From positions 36,001 through 100,000 of the forward strand of contig CAUYUJ010017992.1 of NCBI GenBank assembly GCA_963575745.1: DNA of 64,000 nucleotides, in the 5' to 3' direction. Source of the DNA: Prorocentrum cordatum. Lineage: Eukaryota; Sar; Dinophyceae; Prorocentrales; Prorocentraceae. The notes under the pieces are model-generated. The model had not been told where the DNA came from, made no database searches, and saw nothing but the letters and a program-made list of their open reading frames with translations. This document shows, in pieces, positions 1-11,335 of this stretch (position 1 is its first letter; the number at the start of each line of letters is the position of its first letter). The position numbers were made by a program, and so were the translations under genes.

Positions 1-895
1 TTCCTAGGGGGCCACGAAGCATGTAAGAGGTGCCAAAAATGAGCGCGGTGGCCGCATTCGACCGCAGCCACTCGGGCCTTCGGTGGAGCTCCCTGTGAGC
101 TACGGAGCGTGTAAAGGGCTTGCCAAAAATGGGCTCGGTGGGCGCATGCGAACGCAGCCACTTGGGCCGCCGGTGGAGCTCCCAATGTGGCCACGAAGCG
201 TATGAGGGGTGTGCCGAAGTACGTGCGGTGGGCGTATACGAACGCAGCCATTGGGTCCGTCGGTGGACCTCCCTATAGGGCCGCGAAACGTGTGAGGGGT
301 GTGCCGACATTGGTGCGGTGGGCCCATGCGATCGCAGCCACTGGGGCCGTCTGTGGAGTTGCCTTTGGGCCACGGTGTGCCCCAATGGGGGCGGTGGGCG
401 AACGCAGGCACTGGCGCCTTCGGCGGAGCTGCCTATAGTGCTTCGAAGCGTGTGAGAGGTTTGTGAATTTGGTGCGGTGGGCGCATGCGAACGCAGCCTC
501 TAGGGCCGTCAGTAGAGTTCCTTAACGAAATGTGTGAAGGGTGTGCCAGAATGGGCGCGGTGGGCGCATGCGACCGCCACCAAGGCCGTCGGTGGGGCTC
601 CATATGGGGCCACGAAGTGTGAGGGGTGCGGGGCAGGGGCACGCGACCGCAGCCACTGGGAACGTCGGTGGAGCTGTCTAGGGGGGCACAAAACGTGTGA
701 TTAGTGTGCCGAAATGGGTGCGGTGGGCGCGTGCGAACGCAGCCACTGGACCCGTCGGTGGCGTTCCCTGTGCCGGCGCGAAACGTGTGACGGGTGTGCC
801 GAAATCGGTGTGGTGGGCGCATGCGAACGCAGCCATTAGGGCCTTCGGTGGAGCTCCCTGTGGGCGCACGAAATGCGTGAGGGTGTGCCGGAATC
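1..895. repeat. ~88-bp satellite array, block 1
   Basis: About ten degenerate tandem copies of a unit near 88-89 bp. Each unit holds GCCACGAAGCGTGTGAGG, then GGTGCGGTGGGCGCATGCGA, then CGGTGGAGCTCCCT. Open frames on both strands are by-products of the array. The same family recurs at 4160-4690 and 7500-8440. Confidence 0.9.
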
Positions 896-1670
896 GACAT
901 GCGGAGGGTAAAAGCAGGAATGGGACGGGGGAAGGAATAGGAGACGGAGGAGGAAGAAGAGGAGGAGGAAGAGGAGGAGGAAGGAAAAGGAATGAAACGC
1001 GGGGCGCTGTCTCACCACAGCGAGGACCTAACACCACGGGGTAGTTGGGAAAAAGGTATGCGCGCGCGTTCCTGCGAGCTCTTAAGGAAACGATTGGTGT
1101 TCCAACACAATCCTCAAATTCCACCAAATGTGCCTCTCGCGTGCGCATGTCGGAATCATTCGAGCGCCCTCGCGCGCGTTCTGGGGTGGCGGGCGCGATC
1201 CGTTTTCAAACAACACCACGCGGACCACTCACGGCTGTCGGCCGCGCGAGCATGTCGAAATTATTCGAAAACCTTCTCACCGATGCGAGGACACCATCCT
1301 CGTCATCGGCGTGGTCAGCATCGGCGCCATCATTGGCCTTGCCGTTGTCATCGTAATCGCCGACATCATTATCGCTACTATCACCATCGTGTGTACCGCT
1401 GTCGGCGTCGCCATGGTACCGCGCCCGCCCAAGCCACCGACTCGCACTGAAGTGCCCACGCGTCAGCGCGGCCTGCGAGACGCGCTGGGAAGTGCCCCAC
1501 GGTCAGCGCCACCGCGGCCGCGCCGGTCGTGCCAAACTGGCTGGCCGCTGAGCGCGCGAGCATTTCGCGGGCTAACGCGGCCGCAAAAATGCACCAGCCA
1601 ACACCAAACACTCATGACAATCGCCGCCGCATGGGTTTTGCAAACCAAGCTGCGGGCGTGTGCGTAGGGT
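896..1670. other. Non-array stretch, no supported gene
   Basis: It begins with a purine-rich GGA tract (about 920-990), then CGCGC-rich sequence with a short duplication around CATGTCGGAATCATTCGA (about 1147 and 1252). A hydrophobic run can be read on the plus strand from about 1300 to 1400, but it comes from a degenerate ATC/GCC repeat and I do not call a gene. The first 150 bases resemble the sequence after the third satellite block (8440-8570). Confidence 0.5.
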
Positions 1671-2089
1671 GATTGAGCGAGCAGTGGGGCTGATAACTCC
1701 ATGTGTTTCACAATTCATTGCAAAACATATGTTACACCACATCGGTTGCACAACGTAGATTGCAGCACATATATTGCGCAACGTAGATTGCTAGAAAGAC
1801 ATAGCTTGGAGCCCACGCTGGCTAACATGTTTTATGGGGGCTCCACACGAACAATTTATATGTAGCATGAACGTATCGCCCTAAAGCGAATCATGGCATT
1901 AACTCGTCGAGCGAGCGCACAGCAGCACCAATTCTCTTGCACTACATTAAGTGCTGAAAACCACGGCAAGCGCGAATGGTACAAATCGCCCCGCAAAACA
2001 AAACACCACGCGACTTAGCCGACACCGTGCAGTGGGCACTGAGTGTCCTGAGATTCGTTGGATCAGTTGATTATGGTGCCCCTCCAAAA

Positions 2090-2120
<31 letters not shown>

Positions 2121-2895
2121 CACACACGCACACACACACACACAACAACAACAACAACAACAACAATCATTTTACCCGAACGCGTGGTGTTCTCCCCAGT
2201 GCCAGGGTTTTCATACGACACCAGGCAATACCCCCACTTCGTGGGGGGGCATTACAAGCTCTACCAAATATCCAAACGACTCTTCGCGACCACCCAAACC
2301 CAGCTTCCCGCCCTATGACGTTGGGACACTTCACTTCGTGGCGTGCGGACGACCGTGGCTACTACACTGGCGTGGGGTACACACCCACAGAACCCAATGG
2401 TTTTTGGAGATTTCGGCGTGCGCGCGCGAAGAAAAAACGAATGTGTCCCGCATGGTATTATTTGACAGGGATGATGGCCCTGGCAGGTGCGCAACCGTTG
2501 TCGCAGAAGTTCGAAAAAGTTGCTCGCAAAAGCCCGTTTGACAGAAATGTTTAAAAAGTGTTGGGTTTCCTACGAATCCGCAAGAGCGCGCGGGATGAGA
2601 TTTTGACATTTTTTTGTTGAAAAACCATTGGTTTTTTGATGTTTTTATGTTAAAATCGCTCCGAACACTAAGCTTTTGGAAGGATTTCGTCTTGCGCGCG
2701 CGAATGTCCACTTTACCTTATTTTTTGCAAGGGATTCTTGAAATTTGATTATATTAGAACAAGAAATGTCATTTTATAGTGTTTTTTGCAAGGGAAAGCG
2801 GGGGGGAACAAAACAACCGGATCTGGACCCATCGTTTTACCTGAGGCTTCCTCACGAAAATGATGAAAATGTAGCTGCGGCCTAGGCGCGGCGGG
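1671..2895. other. AT-richer island without a supported gene
   Basis: Base composition is clearly lower in GC than in its neighbours. It contains a small duplication around CAACGTAGATTGC (about 1755 and 1780), a CA/CAA microsatellite, and two copies of TTTTTTGCAAGGGA (about 2722 and 2782). No ORF shows recognisable protein character. Confidence 0.5.
2090..2166. repeat. (CA)n then (CAA)n microsatellite
   Basis: A dinucleotide CA run passes directly into a CAA trinucleotide run. Confidence 0.95.
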
Positions 2896-2896
2896 G

Positions 2897-2950
2897 GGGG
2901 CGTGCACCAGGGGGCCCAACAATAATTATTCTTTAGAATTAATAATGTTC

Positions 2951-2985
<35 letters not shown>

Positions 2986-2990
2986 AAACG
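2897..2990. repeat. Remnant of C-element outer end with (CAA)n
   Basis: A GGGGGCCCAACAATAATTATT-like string followed by (AAC)n and CGGCTG resembles the outer flanks of the C elements (for example near 23270 and 63290). It may be an isolated fragment. Confidence 0.4.
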
Positions 2991-3821
2991 GCTGACCCTG
3001 GACGTATGAGACGTCCGCGTGCTGTCGGGCACTCCCGGGGCTCCTCGCGTCACTTTTCAGAAGGCCTCGAGACCGAAACCAAGCCTCCAACGCGCGGCAA
3101 GATTGGCCCGCAGTTCCGTCCTGGTGCTCTCTCGGGAGCCTCTTGACTTGTCTTGGGGCCCTGGGGGTTGCCCCAGAAGAACACGCGATGAGAATACTTA
3201 TCCGGGCGAATGACCCAACCGTGCGCAGCTGTGAATACCGCAATTATGAATCCCACCATTGCCCGCGCCCCCTATGGGGCCACGAGCCGCGCGAGCGGCG
3301 CGCCGGAATGCGCGGCGGGGCACGCGGCGCGAGCGAAGGCGATAGGTCTGCGCGCGAGAGACTGAGCGCGAGTGAATCTGATTGTGAATGAGTCTGCGCG
3401 CGAATCAGTCAACGCGCACAAACGTCGACGCCCATGTCGGCGCGCTCCCCCTTTCCTCCCCATTATTTATCTCTCTCTTTGCCCGCGCACGCCCGTGTTC
3501 GAGGCTGCGGGCGCGGCGCCGCACTGAGTCCCCGCGACGCGCGCCGGTCGCCCCGAAGGGGCCCTGGCGGCGCGCGCGGGTCGTCCGCTGCGCGGAACAG
3601 AGAGAGCTAGCTGGCTGGCTGATAGCGGGCAAGGCTGCGGCCGCCGGGCAAAGAGACGGCGGGGGCGAGCGAGGCTCCGGGCAAAGCGCAGCGCGGAATT
3701 CCCGCGACGCGCGCTGGTCGCCCCGAGAGGGCCCCAGCGACGCGCGCGTGTTGCCCGCGGCGCGAAGCCAAACAGTCAAACCGTCGAGAGACGGCGAGGC
3801 TCGGGCGGGGCGCTTTTCAAG
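2991..3821. other. GC-rich stretch with a local duplication
   Basis: Dominated by CGCG words. A block beginning CCCGCGACGCGCGC is present at about 3530 and again at about 3703, each followed by GGTCGCCCCGA and GGGCCC, so a ~170-bp segment is imperfectly duplicated. Several frames are open but none looks like protein. Confidence 0.5.
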
Positions 3822-4097
3822 TCAAGCCTCGCGGATAAACTCGGTGAAGCCCAGCTCCATGACGAGGGCCGTCGCCTCCCTCCTGCACCGCTTCGTGCGC
3901 GTAGCAAACTGCTCCAGCTGCTTCCGCAATCCCTCCGGCGGCCCTGCCAGGAAGAAATCAATTCGCGGCGCCCGCATGAGCAGGTCCTCGTGGCGTGTGG
4001 CGCGCGAGGGCAGCGCGTAGAGCTCCAGCCACCAGTCATCGTCCTCCTTCTTGCCGTTCCCCACCTCGTGGCGGCCGCAATCCAGGATCACGCCTGG
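3822..4097 (-). CDS. Candidate 3'-terminal exon, unknown protein
   Basis: On the minus strand about 90 codons run to a stop at 3822-3824 with ordinary, non-repetitive composition. The stretch includes GVILDCGRHEVGN, a DDDWWLELYALP patch and a hydrophilic C-terminus ending TEFIREA. It contrasts with the arginine- or proline-biased translations all around it. A CCCAG acceptor-like site lies just upstream of the GVILD codons (plus-strand position about 4097), so I place the exon start there by inference. I do not recognise the family. No matching upstream exon is visible; an 88-bp satellite array begins within 65 bp of it. It may be a stranded exon of a fragmented gene or the end of a gene with long introns. 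Confidence 0.4.
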   Translation of the reverse strand, partial: PGVILDCGRHEVGNGKKEDDDWWLELYALPSRATRHEDLLMRAPRIDFFLAGPPEGLRKQLEQFATRTKRCRREATALVMELGFTEFIREA

Positions 4098-4159
4098 GCG
4101 ACGTCGGCCGAGGAAGCGGCGCGCCAGACAGCCGACGGTCCAGGGCGAGGGCCCACGAA

Positions 4160-4690
4160 AAGGTTTCCAAAACGTGTGAGGGGCCACGAACCGTGTGAAG
4201 GGTGCGCCAGAATGGGGCGGTGGTGCCATGCGAACCCTGCCCCTTCGGCGGAGCTCCCTATGGGGCCACGAACCGTGTGACCGTTGTGCCCAAATGGTGC
4301 GGTGGTGCCATGCGAGCCCTGCCACTGAGGCCTTCGGTGGAGCTCCCTATGGGGCCACGAACCGTGTGAGGGGTGCGCCAGACTGGGGCGGTGGTGTCAT
4401 GCGAACCCTGCCACTGAGGCCTTCGGTGGAGCTCCCTATGGGGCCACGAACCGTGTGAGGGGTGCGCCAGACTGGGGCGGTGGTGTCATGCGAACCCTGC
4501 CACTGGGGCCTTCGGCGGAGCTCCCTATGAGGCGACGAACCGTGTGAAGGGTGTGCCAAAACGGGGCGGTGGTGCCATGCGAACCCTGCCACTAGGGCCT
4601 TCGGTGGAGCTCCCTATGGGGCCACGAACCGTGTGAGGGGTGCGCCAGAATGGGCGCGGTGGTGCCATGCGAACCCTGCCACTGGGAAGC
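4160..4690. repeat. ~88-bp satellite array, block 2
   Basis: Six copies of GGCCACGAACCGTGTGAGG followed by GGGGCGGTGGTGCCATGCGA and CTTCGGTGGAGCTCCCTATG, more homogeneous than block 1. It ends in three direct copies of GGGAAGCTCCC (4684-4716). Confidence 0.92.
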
Positions 4691-4719
4691 TCCCGGGAAG
4701 CTCCCGGGAAGCTCCCACG

Positions 4720-5454
4720 ATGCCCCCAAGATGCCACCATGACTCCCCTAAGACGCCTCCAGCGAGGCCCCAAGTGGCCTCTCAATCCACGACACAGGCA
4801 CGATAACAAATTCAACCACGAAGCGCTACACGCGTGAAGTGGTATAACTTCTGGACATCTGCGATCCAACAGCATGTCTTCACGCATGCCCCAATGCGGT
4901 GGTGGAGCAGGTGGTAGCACACCTGGGTCATCACAAAAACACTGACGCGTTACGTTCAGATATCTCCCCCACCCGCAGGTTCAATAACAGTCTGAATGCA
5001 GTATGGACTGATTCTGCGCATCCCCAAAGCCGTTCCCACATATCCTCGCCCGAAAATAGCATTGCCTAGCTCCGGATGGACATGGCTGGCAAAGCTTACT
5101 AGCTCTGCAGTGATTGAGAGATGAGTACCAACACTGGCGACAAACTGCCCGCCCATCGATGCTCAATGAGGTAGATACAGACTGACGAACCATGACGTAG
5201 GAATCCCACCAGCCCTCTGGGCGTCGGTGGTTTAGAGAGTTTCCTCTTCCACCCCTCCTTCTTCCCCTTCGGGGAGGGGTTTACCCCTCCCCCTCCCCCC
5301 TCCCCATGGACCTGGACAAGGGGGTTCCGCGAGGCGTCGGAGCGTCCAAAGCGGCCTCGGCGAGGAAGCAACAATCATTGGTTTATTAAGGTTTTGGCCC
5401 CATTTTGGCCTCCTGGGGGGGGGCGTAATTAAGAACCCCCCCTTCGTTGACCGA
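4720..5454. other. Single-copy-looking stretch, no firm gene
   Basis: Non-repetitive sequence apart from a few CCCCTCC runs near 5270-5310. A minus-strand frame at 4956-5156 (about 66 codons, stop at 4956) has fairly ordinary composition, with QFVASVGTHLSIT and HPELGNAIFGRGYVG, but is too short and isolated to call. Confidence 0.35.
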
Positions 5455-5880
5455 TATCATCCAAGATGGTCCCAAGAGAGCCCCTAAAGCTTCCAACAAC
5501 GCCCCAACAGGGCCCCCAAAGGAGCCCAGACGGGCCCAAGAGGCGCCCAGGAGGCCCCAAGAGCCGCCAGGATGGCCCCAAGATAGCCCCAAAATGGCCT
5601 CAAGAGACCCCCAAAAGAACCCCAAGAGGACCCCAAGCGGCCTCCCCGAGGCACCCAAGACGCCCAAGAGTCCTCAGGACCGCCAAAAGACTCCCGAGAC
5701 GTCCCAAGAGGCTTCAAAACAACCGCCCACGAGATATCCCAAGGGGCTCCGAGAGGCATTTAAGAGACCCCCAAGAGACCCGAAGAGGCTTCACGAGGAT
5801 CCCCGCAGCCCCCAAGATCCCCCCCAGACGCTCCAAGAGGTTCCAGAACAACCCCCAAGAGACATCCTAAGAGGATCAAA
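5455..5880. repeat. CCCAAGANGGCC minisatellite, block 1
   Basis: Degenerate tandem repeat of about 11-12 bp built on CCCAAGA(G/C)GGCC. This is the first of many dispersed blocks of the same word. Confidence 0.85.
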
Positions 5881-5884
5881 TGTC

Positions 5885-6095
5885 CGCCACGTTTCCTCCT
5901 CCTCCTTCTCCTTGTCACTTGTCTTTATTGTTATTATTATCCTCCTCCTCCTCTCCTCCTCCTCTCCTCCTCCTCCTCCTCCCCCTTTATCCGTCTACTC
6001 ATCATCCGAGAACCAGCACCATCAGCAACAACAGCAGCGGCACGAGCAACAGCAACAGCAGCAGCAGTACCAGCAAGAGCAAGAGCACCAGCGAT
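5885..6095. repeat. (TCC)n and CAG/CAA-rich tracts
   Basis: A TCC-rich tract (about 5890-5985) is followed by an imperfect CAG/CAA tract (about 6010-6092). Translations are poly-Ser/Pro or poly-Gln and are not taken as genes. Confidence 0.85.
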
Positions 6096-6199
6096 AACAC
6101 TTGCAACCTTCGCCACAAAAGATGTCCCAATTCACCGTCGTTGCCCGCTCCGGCTCACCATGTGAGTCTCTTCTTCCCTTTTTCCGTCAGTTTTCCTGG

Positions 6200-7100
6200 G
6201 CATCGTTTCTGGATGGGCTGGTGGGGATATTTTTTTGTCGCGGCCGCAGGCGAGCGCGCCAGCAGCGTCAGAGGTCGGGCGGGCTACGCGGCTGGTGGGG
6301 ATACTTTTGTCACCGGCCGCAGGCGAGCGCGCCAGCGGCGAGTCCAGTCAAAGCGGGCCACGCATCGACTAAATTAACCTAAAGCAGCGGAGGCCTAAGC
6401 GGCTAAGCGGGGCCTCGCGCAGCACCTCAGCGGCGGACCGGCGAGTGGAGGAGCTGGCTGAAACTGAATAGTACTGCAAGTGTGCAAGCACGCAGAACGT
6501 CGGAAACGTCAAAATCTGGAAAAAAACACGACCAGGGACAGACACCGTGTAATTAGGGCACGGGCGCACTCCAGACAACTGCGAGAGTACCAGGAGGCCG
6601 CAGCCAGAAGACCGACAGTCGGAAGTCGAATGGGGGCCCTGAGGGCGTGAGCGTTGGCGGGCTGCGAAGAACCAGGGTGGCCGAAGCCGCGAGGCTGGTG
6701 GGGATACTTTTTTGATTTGCGGCCCGCAAGGAAAAGTCCAGAGGGCGTGACTAGGCAATGGGGCGCAATGCCAGAAAATTAACATGCAGAGACCAGTGGG
6801 CGAATGCCAGCGGAAGCCAACGAGGAGGCGTCCTGACGACGCCACTCGCAAACGGAGCTGCCACAGATAGGCAGCTGACTGAGCACAAGCCAGACCCACA
6901 GGTGGGGAAACCTGACCAGTGGCCTGAAAGAAAAAGCCAAGAGAGCAGGACAATTGCCCACAGAAGCCGGGCCAAAGAGGCCAAGCGGCTGGACGCGCAG
7001 GCCGATGCCGCGCGGCCCGACCGCCAGATGCCCGGAATGCACATGCAAAGAACCGCTGAGCGATTGCCAGCGGAGCTGGTGGGGATACGCGAAGCGTCTA
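6200..7100. repeat. Nested tandem repeats with GCTGGTGGGGATA
   Basis: GCTGGTGGGGATA occurs at about 6219, 6293, 6690 and 7077. The first two lie in a ~74-bp tandem repeat that also holds GCCGCAGGCGAGCGCGCCAGC. A longer repeat of about 270 bp joins 6770-6830 (ATGCAGAGACCAGTGGGCGA) to about 7037-7080 (ATGCAAAGAACCGCTGAGCG). A plus-strand frame at 6758-7234 runs through it and is not taken as a gene. Confidence 0.65.
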
Positions 7101-7140
7101 GAATTAGGAAGCTTAAAGCCTCTGTGATCAGATTACATGC

Positions 7141-7480
7141 TCAAAGTGTCAGGCCAGGCCCCTGCAATGCATGTGTAGCAACCTGCTCCGAAACATCAGC
7201 AACGCATAACTGCTCGGGTGAACTACGACCCTGATTCAGACACTGGACCAATTTAGCGCATCCGCCTTGGTTGACGAAAGGACTCAACATTGTCCACCGA
7301 CCGGATCGGGACGACGACAGCAACTGAACGATAGTGGTGGTAAGGCTGGCACTGCTACCTTGAAATGGTGCGATGCCGCAACCCGAAACATCATTAGCCT
7401 GGCGAAGGACCGAACCATATCCAGCTGCGTGTAATGCAGGGTGTAGCCCTGACCTTATGAACTGCGCGCCGCGTGGCGCG
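7141..7480 (-). CDS. Possible exon, unknown protein
   Basis: The minus-strand frame ending at a stop at 7141 covers about 110 codons of mixed, protein-like composition, with GLHPALHAAGYGSVLRQAND, a Ser/Thr-rich middle and SEQVATHALQGPG near the end. The DNA shows no internal repeats, unlike both flanks. No family is recognised and the 5' boundary is unclear. It could equally be chance openness in GC-rich DNA. Confidence 0.25.
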
Positions 7481-7499
7481 GATAGAAGACTGTGGAGCA

Positions 7500-8440
7500 G
7501 GCGCGCAGAAGCGTGCTGAGCTCCCTGTGGGGTCACGATCCGTGTGAGAGGAATACCGAGATGGGCGGAGGCCCGAATGCGTACGCGTCCACTGAGGGCC
7601 TAGGTGGGGGTAACATCTGCGAGAGGGGTGTACCGAAACGGGCAGAGCCCACATGCGAACGCGTTCACCGAGGGCGCGGGTGGGGCGCCCTGTGGAACAC
7701 CGCATGCGCCTGCGCCCACCGAAAGCGTAGATTGAGCCCCCCCATAGACAGACGGTCGGCGTGAGGGGCATGCCGAGATACTCGCGGGCCAGCGTGCGTC
7801 TGCGCCCACTGAGATCGTAGGTGGAGCTTCTTAGGCCAGCATGCGCGTGCGACAACAGAACCCGCGGCTGGAGTTTCCCAATGGGGCCACCATCTCAGTG
7901 AGAGGGGCGCCAGGCGCGGGCCCGCATGCGTCTGCTCCGAAGGTTAGGTGGGGCTTCCCATGGTGCCACGAACTGCGTGAGGTGTCTGCATAAAAGGGCG
8001 CAGGCCCGCATGCGCCTGCGTCCGGAGAGACCGTACGTAGAGCTCCATATTCGGCCACGATCTGCTTGAGGGGTCTGCCGAAGTGAACGCGGGCCATCAT
8101 GCGTCTGCGTCCAAAGAGGCAGTAAGTGGAGCTCCCTATGAGGCCACAATCCGCGTGAGGGGTATGCCGACATTGGCACAGGCCCGCATGCGTCTGCGCC
8201 ACCGAAGCCGTGGGAGTAGGTCCTACGGGACCACGATCTGCATGAGGGTGCGCCGACATGTGTGCAAACCCACATATTTACGTTTGCGCCCACTAGAGCC
8301 GTATGTGGAGCCCCCTTATGAAGCCACGACCTGCATGAGGGGTGTGCCGGAACAAGCGTGGGCCCGCATGCGTCTGTGCCCACTCAGATCGTATGTGGAG
8401 TTCCCTAAGGGCCCCATCCGCGCGAGGTGTGCGACGGAAA
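7500..8440. repeat. ~90-bp satellite array, block 3
   Basis: About ten diverged copies with CACGATC(C/T)GCGTGAGG, GCCCGCATGCG(T/C)CTGCG and a GTAGGTGGAGCTCC-like end. The order of motifs matches blocks 1 and 2, so it is the same family with its own consensus. Confidence 0.88.
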
Positions 8441-8935
8441 GCATGCAGCAGACAGCGCAACAGCAGCGGCAGGAATGGGAGGCGAGGGGGAGGATGAGAA
8501 ATGAGAAGGTGTGCGCGCGGTGCTGCGGATTCGAAACGGGGGCCCAGCAACACAGGGAGGGTTGGGAACCCATGAGAACCAATCGATTCGATGCTGAGCT
8601 GCTGAGGTTAACCGCGCCTACGTAATAGAGTGAAAGGTAAAGGTTGTGCCTGGGCGTACAACACGTACGCCAGATGCGTTAGTTAGTTTTGTCGTTCGGT
8701 GTGCAGGCTGCGACCTATCATCGTCAAACCACACCAGCAATCATGTTACCCGCATGCGCCGTGCTTCAACATGCAACACACATCCATTATGATGGCACCC
8801 CCCATCGGGGGGGGAACTATATGAGAAGGGGGCGATATTCCCACACCCAGATCTCACGCCCAAAAATGTCGAGCCAACACCACTCCCGAGGCTCCTTCGC
8901 ACTTTCAGCTCACACGACACATTAAAAAGTCAATG
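8441..8935. other. Flank homologous to 896-1045, then unique sequence
   Basis: The first ~130 bases (GCAGGAATGGGA, then AATGAGAAGG, then AGGGTTGGGAA) parallel the sequence right after satellite block 1, so the satellite has a conserved 3' flank. The rest shows no gene or repeat. Confidence 0.5.
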
Positions 8936-8949
8936 CAACTTTGGAGAGC

Positions 8950-9250
8950 GGTGAGGATTCGCAACACGAAGGATTCGAGCTCCAGGGGAGTGGCAATATA
9001 TATATATATATATATATATATGCAAAACACGATTGATTCGAGCCCTAGGAGATGGGCAATGTATACTTGTATACATATAAACATCTATACATACATATAT
9101 AGATACACATATATAGGAGCATCCGAAACAAAAAACACTGAGAATTCGAGCCCCAGGAGAGGGGCAATCGATAGGAACATACGCGAAACACAAAATGGGT
9201 TCGAGTCCCAGGACAGGGGCGGCGAAGCCTATAGAGATGAAGCCTGTTGA
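8950..9250. repeat. TTCGAGCCCCAGGAGAGGGGC repeats with (TA)n
   Basis: Four diverged copies of TTCGAG(C/T)CCCAGGA, each followed by GGGG-rich sequence, at about 8970, 9031, 9147 and 9199. A perfect TA run lies at 8996-9021 and further TA-rich sequence at about 9060-9115. Confidence 0.7.
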
Positions 9251-9261
9251 AGCAAAGCTCA

Positions 9262-9515
9262 CGGGGGGCCAACAAGCACTTCCCGAACACAGATCCCAAT
9301 AGAGGAGAATGCTTCCTGGGGCCCCTGGGGGCGGGGGACTGAGGAGCGCTCCCCGACCACATATCCCAATATTGAGAAGTGTGTCATGGGGCCTCCTGGG
9401 GGCGGAGAGGCCGGAAAGCGCTCCCCGAACACATATCCGAATACAGACAATGCTTCCTGCGGCCTCCTGGGGCCTCCTGGGGGCGCGAAGGCCGAGAAAC
9501 GCAGGGTTTTCAAGC
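9262..9515. repeat. ~72-bp tandem repeat, three copies
   Basis: Copies begin near AGCGCTCCCCGAACACATAT (about 9274, 9346, 9417) and end in GGCCTCCTGGGGGCG. Confidence 0.8.
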
Positions 9516-9790
9516 GAAACGGCCGTTGCGGCATCCGCGAGTAGCAGCAATAGTGCCTTGAAGGACCCTCCTGTGGTGCTAGATTGCAAAAACATCTCAA
9601 GCGAAAAGGCTGTTCCGGCATCCGAGTAGCAGCAACCTGGTTCTGAAGGACCCCCATTGCCATTGAGGCGTTCAACTGCGAGGAAGTCTCAGGCGACTGG
9701 CATCCGCAAGTAACGGAAAGACTGCTCTAAAAGACCCCCCTGTGGTGCTAAATTGTAAGGAGGTATTCGGCGAGAGCGCCCATCCTGAGG
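9508..9790. repeat. ~93-bp tandem repeat, three copies
   Basis: Each copy contains CTCAAGCGAAAAGGC, then GGCATCCGCGAGTAGCAGCA, then GGACCCCCCTGTGGTGCTA. The third copy has diverged. Confidence 0.7.
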
Positions 9791-9974
9791 TGCGGGCCCA
9801 CTCTGGCCAGGGCCTCTTGAACTCTGGCTTCTATGAAATAATGGATGTTGCTCCCCATTCTCCGGTAACCATTTTGTTTGATGAAGTGCTTGTCCCAGGG
9901 CTCGCACCCAGCTGATTACAAGGGAAAATGAAGTGTCACCAAACTATGCCCCTGGCCTTCAGTTTACGACAACA

Positions 9975-11335
9975 ACAACATGAATCAGTTTAAGACTGAT
10001 CGTACTTATCTGCTCGCGTGTCGTTGAACACGTATATCCCAAACCCTCGACACCCGCCCTCTTCGTCTTCGATCGTACCCCCTTGGGGGTATATCTTCCT
10101 TACCTGCAACGTGTATTTCGTGCAGCCCCTGAGGCAGGGGAAGAGAGGACGGATGGAAGGAAGGGACAAGGGGAAAGGAGGATGATAGAGCACGAGAGAG
10201 AATAGCAGAACGGGGGCCAGGAGCAGAAAACAAGTGGCAGAACCAGACGGGCAGACCGGGTGGATAGGACCTAATGGGCGGGTCGGGCAGGCGGACCCAG
10301 GGGCCAGGTCGAGCAAGCGGGTTGTTGAAGCATGCGTCCTGCATGAATCGCGAGGAAGACTAGAGCGAGAACGCGATCTGCAACGGGGCCACGAAGGGCA
10401 GCGAGAGGGCAACGAAGGAATGAGGCCACGAAGGGTAGCGAGGGAGCCACTCCGGGCTGCAACGGGGCCACGAAGGGCAGCGAGGGGGCAACGAAGGGCT
10501 GCAACGGGGCCACGAAGGGCAGCGAGAGGGCCACGAACGGCTGCAACGAGGCCACGAATGGCAGCGAGGGGACCACGAAGGGCTGCAACGGGGCCACGAA
10601 GGGCAGCGAGAGGGCCACGAACGGCTGCAACGAGGCCACGAAGGGCAGCGAGAGGGCAACGAAGGGCTGCAACGGGGCCACGAAGGGCAGCGAGAGGGCA
10701 ACGATGGGCTGCAACGGGGCCGCGAAGGGCAGCGAGGGGGCAACGAAGGGCTGCAACGGGGCCACGACGGGCAGCGAGGGGGCCACGCAGGGCTGCAACG
10801 GGGCCGCGAAGGGCAGCGAGGGGGCCACGATGGGCTGCAACGGGGCCACGAAGGGCAGCAAGGGGTCCACGAAGGGCTGCAACGGGGCAGCGAAGGGCAG
10901 TGAGGGAGGGGGCTATGAAGGGCAGCGGGATCCCGATTCCCAGGTAAGCTGCGAAGGAGTCCTAGGCGTGAGCGCGACTCCTGGGTGCCTGAGTGTCGGG
11001 AGCGCGGCGCTTAAGTAAATTGCTAAGAATTCCAACGTAGGAGCGCGATTCTTGAATACATTGCAAGCAAGTCTCCAGCGAGAGCGAGAGCGCAACTCCA
11101 GAGCGCCGAGAGAGCGATTCCTATATAAATCGAAAGGAAATCCCAAGCGAGAGCGCGACGGGAGCGGGGGTCCTGGCTAAATTGTGGGGAAGTTTCAAGT
11201 GGGAGCCGTTGTTGTGTTAATCCAGGGGCCAGGGGCACAGTTTGACCCCGTGACCTTCCCTGATCAAAAACCGGGTGCGAGCCCTGGGGGAGCATTTCAA
11301 TGGAAAAACACTGCGGTCACCAGAGGGGGGGTGAA
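9975..11335 (+). repeat. C element, copy C1 (short-head variant)
   Basis: Head: TTAAGACTGATCG, CTTATCTGCTCG, then CCCAAACCCTCGACACCCGC and TCTTCGTCTTCGATCGTACC. Middle: an array of GGGGCCACGAAGGGCAGCGA alternating with GGGCTGCAACG (about 10380-10920), ~21-bp half-units. Tail: repeated GCGAGAGCGCGATTCC spaced ~43 bp, ending GGGGCCAGGGGCACAGTTTG. The array unit is a multiple of three and stop-free, so it opens long spurious ORFs in many frames. Confidence 0.85.

Noticed and set aside
1300-1400. Possible transmembrane segment on the plus strand
   Set aside because: The hydrophobicity comes from ATC/GTC/GCC repeat codons; no flanking protein-like sequence.
6369-6953. 194-codon minus-strand ORF
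   Set aside because: It overlaps tandem repeats (GCTGGTGGGGATA family), has biased composition and no recognisable motif.
9190-9215. tRNA T-arm-like GGGTTCGAGTCCC
   Set aside because: It is one variant of a locally repeated TTCGAGCCCCAGGA word, and no acceptor, D or anticodon arms can be folded around it.
10380-10920. CRISPR-like regular repeats
   Set aside because: Repeats are contiguous ~21-bp units without unique spacers, and the setting is eukaryotic. The same applies to the 73-, 88- and 99-bp arrays.
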